DNA from: an uncultured Bacteroidales bacterium
GTDB taxonomy: Bacteria; Bacteroidota; Bacteroidia; Bacteroidales; Bacteroidaceae
DNA length: 34,979 nt
Assembly (NCBI GenBank): GCA_902802285.1
Contig: CADCLI010000004.1
Location: 1 to 34,979, forward strand
Direction of reading: 5' to 3'
The translations under genes were made by a program, and so were the position numbers. The number at the start of each line of letters is the position of its first letter. The first letter of the stretch is position 1. Shown here in pieces: positions 7,805 through 15,504 of the stretch. The notes below the pieces were generated by a model. It was not told the DNA's origin, made no database searches, and worked only from the letters and a program-made list of their open reading frames with translations.

Positions 7805-7836
7805 TTTGTTTGTAACTAATCATATTTGTATATTTG
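7805..7836 (+). promoter_or_regulatory. Promoter of the hipBA pair
   Basis: A TTTG (7805-7808) and a TATATTTG (7829-7836) are separated by 20 nt, a good match to the Bacteroidetes -33/-7 pattern. The ATG at 7841 follows the -7 box by only 4 nt, so the transcript would be leaderless or nearly so. The heptamer ATATTTG occurs three times (7802, 7822, 7830) over these elements and could be an operator for the HTH protein itself; that is inference. The rest of 7710-7840 is AT-rich and shows no gene. Confidence 0.6.
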
Positions 7837-7840
7837 CGCC

Positions 7841-8167
7841 ATGAATAATACAATTGAGGATCTGGAATTGTACGGATTGTCAAACAGTGACATATCCGTT
7901 GATCTTGGAAAGAGGTTCAAAAATTATAGAATCGCTCTGAATCTTACCCAAAAGGAAGTATCAGAACAGAGCGGAGTTTCTGTTATGACATTGGTGCGTT
8001 TTGAAAGTGGAGAGTTCGGTTCCATTGGACTTAACAAATTCATTGCACTTATGCGTGCCTTACAGTTACTTGAAAACATTGCCGATGTCATCCCTGATAT
8101 GCCGGAAAGCCTGTATGACAAACGCTCAATACGTAATCAAAGACAAAGAGCAAGCAAGAGAAAATAA
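7841..8167 (+). CDS. hipB: HipB-like XRE-family antitoxin/regulator
   Basis: The product is 108 residues from ATG 7841; a TTG five codons upstream is in frame but falls inside the promoter. The XRE-type HTH lies at about residues 24-75, with LTQKEVSEQSGVSVMTLVRFESG as its core. The C-terminus is strongly basic (RSIRNQRQRASKRK). In HipBA modules the small HTH protein binds the operator and neutralises the kinase HipA. The hipA start codon overlaps the last base of this stop codon, which fits translational coupling. Autoregulation is expected from the family and not shown here. Confidence 0.8.
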   Translation: MNNTIEDLELYGLSNSDISVDLGKRFKNYRIALNLTQKEVSEQSGVSVMTLVRFESGEFGSIGLNKFIALMRALQLLENIADVIPDMPESLYDKRSIRNQRQRASKRK

Positions 8168-9447
8168 TGAAAAACAATATAGTAAGCGTTAGATTGTGGG
8201 GACATGAGGTCTGTCTGCTTGAATGGAGAGGCGGATATAAACCCAGGTTCGGGAAACTGGGTGCAGTAGTGTCTTTTAATCCTGACTTTCATCTTTTAGG
8301 ACTGGATCCAGATCCTCTGGGTCCATACAGCCTTTCTAAATACATTGTTCAAAAAGGTCTGTCAGATTTATGTAGAGCCACAGAATATGATGGTCTGCCA
8401 AGATTCCTGAGCGGTTCTCTACCGGATGATTGGGGCAATAAGGTCTTCTCTGCCTGGATAGAGAAGAATCATTTGCACAGGTCAGAAATAAGTTCTGTTG
8501 ATAAACTTGCATTCATCGGAAGCCGCGGAATGGGAGCTTTTGAATTTGAACCGCAACTATATAGCCATGCTACTGATGATGTCATTCTACTTGATGAACT
8601 CTATTCATTGGCAAGAGCTATACAGGAATCCAGAGAGGATGTTTCAATTGAACTGTCATCGGATACACGTATAAATGATTTGATGTCAGTTGGAATGAGT
8701 GCCGGAGGGCAACATCCTAAAGCTATTGTTGCAATTAATTGGGATACGAAAGAGGTCAGATCTGGACAGGTACTGCTTCCTGACAATTTTACGCAGTATA
8801 TCCTCAAGTTCCGTGATTCAGATAACTGGCCGACTGCCGAAGTGGAGTACAACTATTATCTGATGGCCAAGAGTTGTGGAATAACAATGGAGAAATCCCT
8901 ATTGCTGCCGGTTCAGGGAGTCAATCATTTCCTGACCGAAAGATTTGACAGAAAAAACGGACAGAAACAGCACACTGCCACCCTACAGGCATTGTGCGGG
9001 CCTGTTTATTCTTATGAAGATATCTTCAGGACTTGCCGTATGTTGCATCTTCCGGCCGCTCAGATAGACCAGATGTTCCGGAGGGTGGTATTCAATTACC
9101 TTACAGGAGTATGCGATGACCATGACAAGAACTTCTCATTTATCTTGACACCCGATGGCAAATGGAATCTGTCACCGGCATACGATGTGACATTCACCGT
9201 AAATCTGCAGAATCCGTTCCGTAGTGACAGACATGCCATGACAATTGAAGAATGCAACAGAAATATCACTATGCCCCAATTCATCAGATTAGCAGAAGGC
9301 AATGACATAAGTGGGGCGAAAGAGATAGTGCAGGAAATAGCCGAAACGGTGTTGTCCTTCCAAAACAAATCCACTGAGCCACTGGTAACGACAGTCTGGA
9401 AGGATACAATATCGCCATATATCAAGACTCAAACTGATTGTGTGTAA
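8167..9447 (+). CDS. hipA: HipA-like serine/threonine kinase toxin
   Basis: HipA-family kinases phosphorylate a translation component (glutamyl-tRNA synthetase in E. coli) and cause growth arrest. The product has 426 residues, a full family length. Visible motifs are GSLPDDWGNK in the N-terminal region, the glycine-rich SVGMSAGGQHPKA loop, FLTERFDRK, the catalytic loop D317-D-H-D-K-N322 followed by FSF, and the metal-binding SPAYDVT (D340). All key residues look intact, so the toxin is probably active. The target in this organism is unknown. The pair lies in the accessory stretch after queA. Confidence 0.85.
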   Translation: MKNNIVSVRLWGHEVCLLEWRGGYKPRFGKLGAVVSFNPDFHLLGLDPDPLGPYSLSKYIVQKGLSDLCRATEYDGLPRFLSGSLPDDWGNKVFSAWIEKNHLHRSEISSVDKLAFIGSRGMGAFEFEPQLYSHATDDVILLDELYSLARAIQESREDVSIELSSDTRINDLMSVGMSAGGQHPKAIVAINWDTKEVRSGQVLLPDNFTQYILKFRDSDNWPTAEVEYNYYLMAKSCGITMEKSLLLPVQGVNHFLTERFDRKNGQKQHTATLQALCGPVYSYEDIFRTCRMLHLPAAQIDQMFRRVVFNYLTGVCDDHDKNFSFILTPDGKWNLSPAYDVTFTVNLQNPFRSDRHAMTIEECNRNITMPQFIRLAEGNDISGAKEIVQEIAETVLSFQNKSTEPLVTTVWKDTISPYIKTQTDCV

Positions 9448-9512
9448 GATACAAGGTGAAACGTCCCTATTGTATACCTGTTCATTCCGTAACACAATAC
9501 ATAGTTTATAAT

Positions 9513-9520
9513 TATCTTTG
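9513..9520 (+). promoter_or_regulatory. Candidate -7 box for the HAD hydrolase gene
   Basis: TATCTTTG matches TAnnTTTG and lies 21 nt before ATG 9542, downstream of the hipA stop. No clear -33 TTTG is visible. Confidence 0.5.
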
Positions 9521-9541
9521 TATTCCTTAAAACAGAACAGC

Positions 9542-10399
9542 ATGGATAGACCCACAGTAGCGCTGATGTATGATTTTGACGGAACGCTGTCTCCGTCATA
9601 TATGCAGGAGTATGATTTTATGGATGCCATAGGACTGACCGATAAGGAGTCATTCTGGAAGGCATCACACGGCCTGGCCCAAAAACAGCAGTCCAGTACC
9701 ATCCTGGCTTATATGAAGCTGATGGTGGATAAGGCCCAGGAGAACGGTATCAGCATCCGCCGCCAGCAGTTCGTGGAGTTCGGACGCGGAATAGGGTTCT
9801 TTCCCGGAGTGGAGCAGTGGTTCGATCTGATCAACCGCAAGGGTGCCGAGATGGGAGTTAATGTGGAGCACTACATAATATCATCGGGCCTTAAGGAACT
9901 TATTGAGGGAACATCGATAGCAAAATACTTCAAGCAGATATACGCCTGCTCGTTCATGTATGAGAACGACAAGGCAGTCTGGCCCGCCGTGGCAGTGGAT
10001 TTTACCTCCAAGACACAGTTCATATTCATGATAAACAAGGGCATACTCGATATCTGGCGTAATGCCCAGATCAATGATTCAATGCCCGATGAGGGCCGTC
10101 CGGTCCCGTTCCAGAATATGATTTACCTGGGTGACGGAGAGACTGACATACCCAGCATGCGCATAGTAAAGAGCGAGGGAGGCCACTCAATAGCCATTTA
10201 CAAACCCTGCAACGATTCCAGCCGCGCCCAGGCCCGCAACCTGGTGCACCGTGGCCGCGTAAACTTTGCCTGCCCCGGCGATTATCGTGAGGGCAGCGAA
10301 CTCTACAACGCCGTAATAGCCACCATAGCCAAGGTCAAGACCGGCTCCGATTTCCACGAACTGGAGCGCCAGAACCAGAAATCAATGCTTGAGGAGTAA
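9542..10399 (+). CDS. HAD-superfamily hydrolase/phosphatase
   Basis: The product is 285 residues from ATG 9542; an in-frame TTG further upstream lies inside the -7 box and is rejected. Motif I, DFDGTLSPS, carries the nucleophile Asp and the acid Asp. Motif II is the IISSG stretch. Motif III has a Lys in TSKTQF. Motif IV is YLGDGETDIPSM, a clear metal-binding acidic loop. The long cap between motifs I and II resembles the phosphoserine-phosphatase-like branch. The substrate cannot be told. The codon choice is like that of the housekeeping operons, so this marks the return to core sequence after the accessory stretch. Confidence 0.8.
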   Translation: MDRPTVALMYDFDGTLSPSYMQEYDFMDAIGLTDKESFWKASHGLAQKQQSSTILAYMKLMVDKAQENGISIRRQQFVEFGRGIGFFPGVEQWFDLINRKGAEMGVNVEHYIISSGLKELIEGTSIAKYFKQIYACSFMYENDKAVWPAVAVDFTSKTQFIFMINKGILDIWRNAQINDSMPDEGRPVPFQNMIYLGDGETDIPSMRIVKSEGGHSIAIYKPCNDSSRAQARNLVHRGRVNFACPGDYREGSELYNAVIATIAKVKTGSDFHELERQNQKSMLEE

Positions 10400-10451
10400 G
10401 TTTTAGCGATATTTTAGTATATTCGCGGAACAACCCTATAAATAACCTGTG

Positions 10452-11639
10452 ATGAGAAGAGTCCTTTCCTTTATTGTTTGCCTTATTTCTGTAGCCGTAG
10501 CGTACGCCAATGACGGAGTTTTTTATGCTGAAGGCAACCATTTGATTCCAATCACTGAAACAGATATCCGGGTACAGAAGGAGGTTCTTACGTTGAACCG
10601 TGAAGAGGATAAAATTCAGGTAACCGTCTATTATGAATTCTACAATCCGACTGCCGCAAAAGAGGTGCTTGTAGGTTTTGAAGCTGATGGCGGTGGCTCT
10701 GCACCACAAGATTCATTCCCGCAACATCCGTGCATAAAGAACTTCAAGGTCATCATGAACGGCGAGTCCTTAAACTACACTGTCACACCTGTGGATCGCC
10801 ACTTTGAGTCCGGCCGCAAAGTATCCTACGGCTATTTCAAAGACGGGCACATAGAAGGAATGCCTATTGAACAGTATAAGAAGGAACTGGCCGAGATGGA
10901 AGCCCCCGAAGCTATCAGTGACTATGTTTATCATTTCAATGCCCAGTTCCGCCCTGGGCTGAATATCATACAACATACATATGATTTTGATTTATCGTAC
11001 AGACAAGAGTATTCCGATAAGGGATTTGAAGGTTATGCATATTTTTTTCCATACGTCCTAACTGCCGCCAATCGCTGGGCAAACCACCAGATTGATGACT
11101 TTACACTGATTGTCAACATGGGTGACCGAACATCATTCCATATATCACCAGCATTCTTTGAGAGCGCCAGCCAATGGTCTTTCCCAGGCAAAGGCAAATA
11201 CACGGTAAACACCGTCAGTGATGGAAAGGAATACTCAGAATTCCATGTCAGTCAAGGCGGCATAAAGTTTCATAAGGAGAATTTCCATCCGGATGGAGAT
11301 CTTTATATATTCGATCTCTCCATGAGTTTTGATTTTAGAGCAGATAATACATCGGCCGATAACATATTATCAACCGTTAAGAGCAAGTTCTACCCATTGG
11401 TCATATCAGATTATTACTTGAAAAAGGATAGGAGTGAAGCCGCATTTGACACCTATACTCCAGAGCAGCGTCGGATCCTGAAGAACCTGCCCTTTGCCTA
11501 CAGAGGCTACATATTCAACTCCAAGGAGCTGCAGGACTTTTACGAATCCACCTCCTGGTATATCCCCAACCCCGCCTACAAGGCCGATATGCAGCAACTC
11601 CCTGAGGAAGAGCAGAGATGGGTTCATTTCTGGGAATAA
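10452..11639 (+). CDS. Secreted YARHG-domain protein
   Basis: The product is 395 residues, with a signal peptide (MRRVLSFIVCLISVAVAYA) cleaved near A-N-D. ATG 10452 is chosen over the adjacent GTG at 10449. The middle resembles DUF4424-like extracellular domains (ETDIRVQKEVLTLNREEDKIQVTVYYEFYNP). The C-terminal ~60 residues match the YARHG domain: TPEQRRILKNLPFAYRGYIFNSKELQDFYESTSWYIPNPAY. The eponymous YARHG reads AYRGY here, a variant. YARHG domains are thought to be extracellular and to contact the cell wall. A weak -7 box (TATATTCG, 10418-10425) lies upstream. The function is unknown. Confidence 0.7.
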   Translation: MRRVLSFIVCLISVAVAYANDGVFYAEGNHLIPITETDIRVQKEVLTLNREEDKIQVTVYYEFYNPTAAKEVLVGFEADGGGSAPQDSFPQHPCIKNFKVIMNGESLNYTVTPVDRHFESGRKVSYGYFKDGHIEGMPIEQYKKELAEMEAPEAISDYVYHFNAQFRPGLNIIQHTYDFDLSYRQEYSDKGFEGYAYFFPYVLTAANRWANHQIDDFTLIVNMGDRTSFHISPAFFESASQWSFPGKGKYTVNTVSDGKEYSEFHVSQGGIKFHKENFHPDGDLYIFDLSMSFDFRADNTSADNILSTVKSKFYPLVISDYYLKKDRSEAAFDTYTPEQRRILKNLPFAYRGYIFNSKELQDFYESTSWYIPNPAYKADMQQLPEEEQRWVHFWE

Positions 11640-11657
11640 CTACGCTTCTGTTTCTCC

Positions 11658-11866
11658 TTGCAGGAGCCGAGTGCCCGTTTTTAGGACCATCAGTGCAGAG
11701 GCGTTAAGCGGAGGGCCTTGGAGGATCCCGTTAAGAACGGCGCATGTTTGAGGCATGTTAGGCCCCGCAGGGGACTAAAAATGCCGAGTTCGCCGTTTAG
11801 GGTCCGGAAAGGTCCGGAGTAGCCTCGGAACGTTGCGTCCTGAAACCGGGGCACTCGGCGTAGTTT
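11658..11866 (+). repeat. Structured interspersed repeat, copy 2 (about 209 nt)
   Basis: This is the plus-strand counterpart of 3256-3468. The outer stem pairs 11667-11687 with 11837-11858, with one bulged base and one mismatch. Its sequence differs from that of copy 1 at most inner positions, while pairing is kept. A second stem pairs 11714-11719 with 11809-11815, again with changed sequence. The CCCC/GGGG hairpin is at 11763-11773 with loop GCA against GTA in copy 1. It starts 19 nt after the YARHG gene stop, which gives it the same kind of 3'-flank position as copy 1 has to comF. Confidence 0.8.
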
Positions 11867-11886
11867 ACAAAATGAGAATGACTGTG

Positions 11887-11953
11887 CAAAACGCCCCGTT
11901 TTGTCAAATTCCCCAAAAGGTTAAGGGTAGCATTATCCGTATCTTTGCTACCC
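11887..11953 (+). promoter_or_regulatory. etfB promoter with two palindromes
   Basis: TATCTTTG (11940-11947) is a perfect -7 box 8 nt before ATG 11956, so the leader is very short or absent. A 7-bp inverted repeat, GGGTAGC (11925-11931) and GCTACCC (11947-11953), brackets the box. A second perfect palindrome, CAAAACG-CCC-CGTTTTG, lies at 11887-11903. The bracket position suits an operator; the upstream one could be an operator or a terminator stem, although it has no T-tract. No known regulator is named. Confidence 0.55.
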
Positions 11954-11955
11954 CT

Positions 11956-12762
11956 ATGGAAAAGTTCAATATAATAGTTTTGGCAAAGCAGGTGCCCGAT
12001 ACCCGTCAGGTGGGTAAGGACGCCATGAATGCCGACGGCACCATTAACCGTGCCGCACTTCCGGCAGTGTTCAACCCGGAGGACCTAAATGCACTGGAGC
12101 AGGCCCTTGCCATCAAGGACCGCTTTCCCGGCAGTACAGTGACAATGCTTACAATGGGTCCTGAGAGAGCAAAAGAGATAGTGATGGAGGGTGTATATCG
12201 CGGTGCCGACGGCGGTTATCTTCTGACCGACCGCCTGTTTGCCGGTGCCGATACACTGGCTACATCATACGCCCTGTCAACCGCAATCCGCAAGATAGGC
12301 AAGTTTGATATCATAATAGGCGGCCGTCAGGCAATTGACGGTGACACCGCCCAGGTGGGTCCTCAGGTGGCCGAGAAACTGGGTCTGAACCAGATAACAT
12401 ACGTTGAGGAGATCCTTGACATGGACAGCAAGAGCGTTACCGTAAAGCGCGTCATCACCGGTGGTGTGGAGACCGTAAAGGCTCCGCTGCCCTGCCTGCT
12501 CACCGTGAACGGAAGCGCCGCCCCCTGCCGCCCGCGTAACGCACGCCTTCTGATGGGCCGCAAGAACTACGACGTACCCGCATGGACCGTGGCCGATGTA
12601 AACGCCGATCCCGCCAAGTGCGGACTGTCAGGTTCGCCCACCAAGGTAAAGAAGATTGAGAACATTGTATTCCAGGCCAAGGAGAGCAAGCGCTATGGTG
12701 CCGATGAAAAGGAGATAGCCGCTCTGATTGAGGAACTGGCCACAAACCATATAATAGGATAA
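11956..12762 (+). CDS. etfB: Electron transfer flavoprotein, beta subunit
   Basis: EtfB binds AMP or FAD and, with EtfA, carries electrons from acyl-CoA dehydrogenases. The product has 268 residues from ATG 11956; the open frame reaches 11833 but that extension runs into the structured repeat and the promoter. Family motifs are NIIVLAKQVPDTRQV at the N-terminus, the FNPEDLNALEQALAIKD segment, and GGRQAIDGDTAQVGPQVAEKLGL. The codon use is strongly biased, which suggests high expression. It is the first gene of etfB-etfA-acyl-CoA dehydrogenase, with 3 nt to etfA. Confidence 0.92.
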   Translation: MEKFNIIVLAKQVPDTRQVGKDAMNADGTINRAALPAVFNPEDLNALEQALAIKDRFPGSTVTMLTMGPERAKEIVMEGVYRGADGGYLLTDRLFAGADTLATSYALSTAIRKIGKFDIIIGGRQAIDGDTAQVGPQVAEKLGLNQITYVEEILDMDSKSVTVKRVITGGVETVKAPLPCLLTVNGSAAPCRPRNARLLMGRKNYDVPAWTVADVNADPAKCGLSGSPTKVKKIENIVFQAKESKRYGADEKEIAALIEELATNHIIG

Positions 12763-12765
12763 GCC

Positions 12766-13785
12766 ATGAACAGCATATTCGTATATTGCGAACTGGAAGG
12801 AGTCCAGGTGGCTCCCGTCAGTCAGGAACTGCTCACCAAGGGCCGTTCACTTGCCAACCAGTTGGGCGTCAAGCTTGAGGCCATTGCCATAGGCAGCGGT
12901 CTGGACAGCATAGATAAGCAGATACTCCCCTACGGAGTAGATGTACTGCACGTCTTTGATGACAAGAGCCTTGCACCTTATACCACAGCACCCCATTCAG
13001 CAATCCTGGTAAAACTGTTCCAGGAGGAGCAGCCGCAGATTGCACTCATGGGCGCAACCGTTATAGGCCGTGACCTGGGCCCGCGTGTATCATCGGCCCT
13101 GGGCAGCGGACTTACTGCTGACTGCACTAACCTTGAGATAGGTGAGTATGAGGATAAGAAGACCGGTAAGGTCTATGAGAACCTGCTCTACCAGATACGT
13201 CCCGCATTCGGCGGCAATATCATTGCCACCATCGTCAACCCCGACCACCGTCCGCAGATGGCGACCGTACGTCAGGGTGTGATGAAGAATGAGATACTCA
13301 AGGCAGACTATAAGGGTGAGATTGTTAAGCATAAGGTGGCCGATTACGTCAGCCAGGCCGATCTGGCAGTGACCGTGATAGAGCGCCACATGCAGAAACC
13401 CTCACACCATCTGGACAGCGCCAGCATAGTAGTGGCCGGCGGTTACGGAATGGGCAGCCGTGAGGGTTTTGACATGCTCTTCAAACTGGCCGATGTGCTG
13501 CACGCCGAGGTGGGTGCCAGCCGTGCCGCAGTGGATGCCGGTTTTGTGGATCATGACCGCCAGATAGGTCAGACAGGTATCACCGTAAGACCCAAGCTTT
13601 ATATTGCCTGCGGTATATCGGGCCAGATCCAGCACATAGCAGGTATGCGCGAGAGCAGCCTCATCATGTCTATCAACCAGGATCCCGACGCTCCCATCAA
13701 CGCCATTGCCGATTACGTTGTGACCGGCCGCGTGGAGGATGTGATTCCCAAACTGATCCGTAACTTAAAGGAGATTTCAAAATGA
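12766..13785 (+). CDS. etfA: Electron transfer flavoprotein, alpha subunit
   Basis: EtfA carries the electron-transfer FAD. The product has 339 residues. The C-terminal FAD-binding signature is clear: VVAGGYGMGSREGFDMLFKLADVL, GASRAAVDAGFVDHDRQIGQTGITVRPKLYIACGISGQIQHIAGM, and INQDPDAPINAIADYVV. The N-terminal alpha/beta domain is also family-like. The stop overlaps the start of the acyl-CoA dehydrogenase gene (ATGA at 13782-13785), so the two are translationally coupled, which fits a partnership. Whether this Etf bifurcates electrons cannot be judged by eye. Confidence 0.93.
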   Translation: MNSIFVYCELEGVQVAPVSQELLTKGRSLANQLGVKLEAIAIGSGLDSIDKQILPYGVDVLHVFDDKSLAPYTTAPHSAILVKLFQEEQPQIALMGATVIGRDLGPRVSSALGSGLTADCTNLEIGEYEDKKTGKVYENLLYQIRPAFGGNIIATIVNPDHRPQMATVRQGVMKNEILKADYKGEIVKHKVADYVSQADLAVTVIERHMQKPSHHLDSASIVVAGGYGMGSREGFDMLFKLADVLHAEVGASRAAVDAGFVDHDRQIGQTGITVRPKLYIACGISGQIQHIAGMRESSLIMSINQDPDAPINAIADYVVTGRVEDVIPKLIRNLKEISK

Positions 13786-15473
13786 ACAATTATAAGGATA
13801 CCCCTGAACTCAGTGCCCGCATGCACTCTCCGCTCATGGAGCGCATAGTGGAGCTTAAGGAGAATTTCTATGCCGAGGCCGGCAAGTATGACTATGCCCC
13901 CAAGGACCTGGCTGATGCCATGGACAACTTTGACCGCGTGCTGGAACTGACCGGAAGTGTATGCGATGAGGTAATCGCTCCCAATGCCGAGAGTGTTGAC
14001 CGTGAAGGCTCACACTGCAGCGGCGGCCGCGTACAGTACTCTCAGGGTACTGCGCAGAACCTCAAGGTGATGCACCAGGCCGGTCTGTCCGGATTCGGAC
14101 TGCCCCGTCAGTACGGCGGTCTGAATATGCCTGTAACCGTATTCAGCGCCGTCTGTGAGATGATTTCCAGAGCCGATGCATCGTTCCAGAACGTATGGGG
14201 TTTGCAGTCATGCGCCGATACCATCAACGAGTTTGGCAGCCCCGAGCAGAAAGAGAAATACCTCAAGATGGCCAGCAATGGTGCCACCATGTCAATGGAC
14301 CTGACCGAGCCTGATGCAGGTAGTGACCTGCAGAGCGTGATGCTCAAGGCAACCGAGGATGTGGAGAACGGCTGCTGGCGTCTGAACGGCGTTAAGCGCT
14401 TCATAACCAACGGTGACAGCGACATCCACCTGGTACTGGCCCGCAGCGAGGAGGGTACCACCGATGGCCGCGGACTGTCACTCTTTATCTATGACAAGCG
14501 TAACGGCGGCGTGAACGTACGCCGTATTGAGGATAAGATGGGTATTCACGGATCACCCACCTGCGAGCTGGTGTTCAACAACGCCCGTGCAGAGCTTTGC
14601 GGCGACCGCCGTCTGGGACTTATCAAGTATGTTATGGCCCTGATGAACGGAGCCCGTCTGGGTATCGCAACACAGAGCGTGGGCATTCAGGATGCCGCAT
14701 GGCGTGAGGCTGTGGCATACGCTGCAGAGCGCCGCCAGTTTGGCCGTAACATTGACACATTCCCGGCAGTTTATCAGATGCTGGCAGTGATGAAGGCCAA
14801 GATTGAGGCTTCACGCTCACTGCTGTATGAGACATCACGTTACGTTGATATCTACAAGTCACTGGATGCAATTTCCAAAACACGCACTCTTACCCCCGAG
14901 GAGCGTCAGGAGAGCAAGCGTTACAGCCGTCTGGCCGATGCACTTACTCCCATATCAAAGGGTATGACCAGTGAGTTTGCCAACCAGAACGCATATGACT
15001 GTATACAGATACACGGAGGTTCGGGATTTATGCGTGACTATGCCTGCGAGCGCCTGTACCGTGACGCACGTATCACTTCAATCTATGAGGGCACCACACA
15101 GCTTCAGGTAGTAGCCGCTCTGCGCTATGTGACCAGCGGTGTATATTCACAGTATGTGAAGGATATGCTGGCTACACTGCCTGACTCAGAGAGCAAGACA
15201 GCCATCAGCGCAATGGTAGAGAAGCTGGATGCAATGACCGCTCATGTGCTGGACCAGAAGGATACTGAGGTAAATGACTTCTGCGGACGCCGCCTGATGG
15301 AGAGTGCAGCCTACTGCGTAATGAGCACCCTGCTTCTGCGTGACTCCATCGAGACTCCTGACCTCTTTGACAAGTCACTCAAGGTATTCCTGGACTACTC
15401 CCGCTCACAGGTGGAGGGACATTACTCAGTGGTGATGTCATGGACTCCTGAAAGCATGGAGTATTACAAATAA
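13782..15473 (+). CDS. Acyl-CoA dehydrogenase family protein
   Basis: The product has 563 residues. The acyl-CoA dehydrogenase core is clear: MTEPDAGSD-type segment (MSMDLTEPDAGSDLQSV), GVKRFITNGD, EDKMGIHGSPTCELVF, RRQFGR, and the catalytic-base region RITSIYEGTTQLQ with E436. The protein is longer than the usual ~380-residue enzymes; about 110 extra residues follow the catalytic region, as in ACAD9/VLCAD-like or Bacteroidales homologues. It is the third gene of the etf operon and should donate electrons to EtfAB. No other beta-oxidation genes are in the window, so the substrate is unknown. Confidence 0.9.
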   Translation: MNNYKDTPELSARMHSPLMERIVELKENFYAEAGKYDYAPKDLADAMDNFDRVLELTGSVCDEVIAPNAESVDREGSHCSGGRVQYSQGTAQNLKVMHQAGLSGFGLPRQYGGLNMPVTVFSAVCEMISRADASFQNVWGLQSCADTINEFGSPEQKEKYLKMASNGATMSMDLTEPDAGSDLQSVMLKATEDVENGCWRLNGVKRFITNGDSDIHLVLARSEEGTTDGRGLSLFIYDKRNGGVNVRRIEDKMGIHGSPTCELVFNNARAELCGDRRLGLIKYVMALMNGARLGIATQSVGIQDAAWREAVAYAAERRQFGRNIDTFPAVYQMLAVMKAKIEASRSLLYETSRYVDIYKSLDAISKTRTLTPEERQESKRYSRLADALTPISKGMTSEFANQNAYDCIQIHGGSGFMRDYACERLYRDARITSIYEGTTQLQVVAALRYVTSGVYSQYVKDMLATLPDSESKTAISAMVEKLDAMTAHVLDQKDTEVNDFCGRRLMESAAYCVMSTLLLRDSIETPDLFDKSLKVFLDYSRSQVEGHYSVVMSWTPESMEYYK

Positions 15474-15504
15474 TGAGTAATTTTGTGCCAGGAAAAAGAT
15501 TCTG

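Noticed and set aside
3256..11866. The paired repeats read as a MITE or small insertion element
   Set aside because: The terminal arms differ strongly between the copies, which does not suit a transposase that recognises fixed ends, and I could not see matching target-site duplications. It is not excluded but is less likely than a structured RNA or DNA element.
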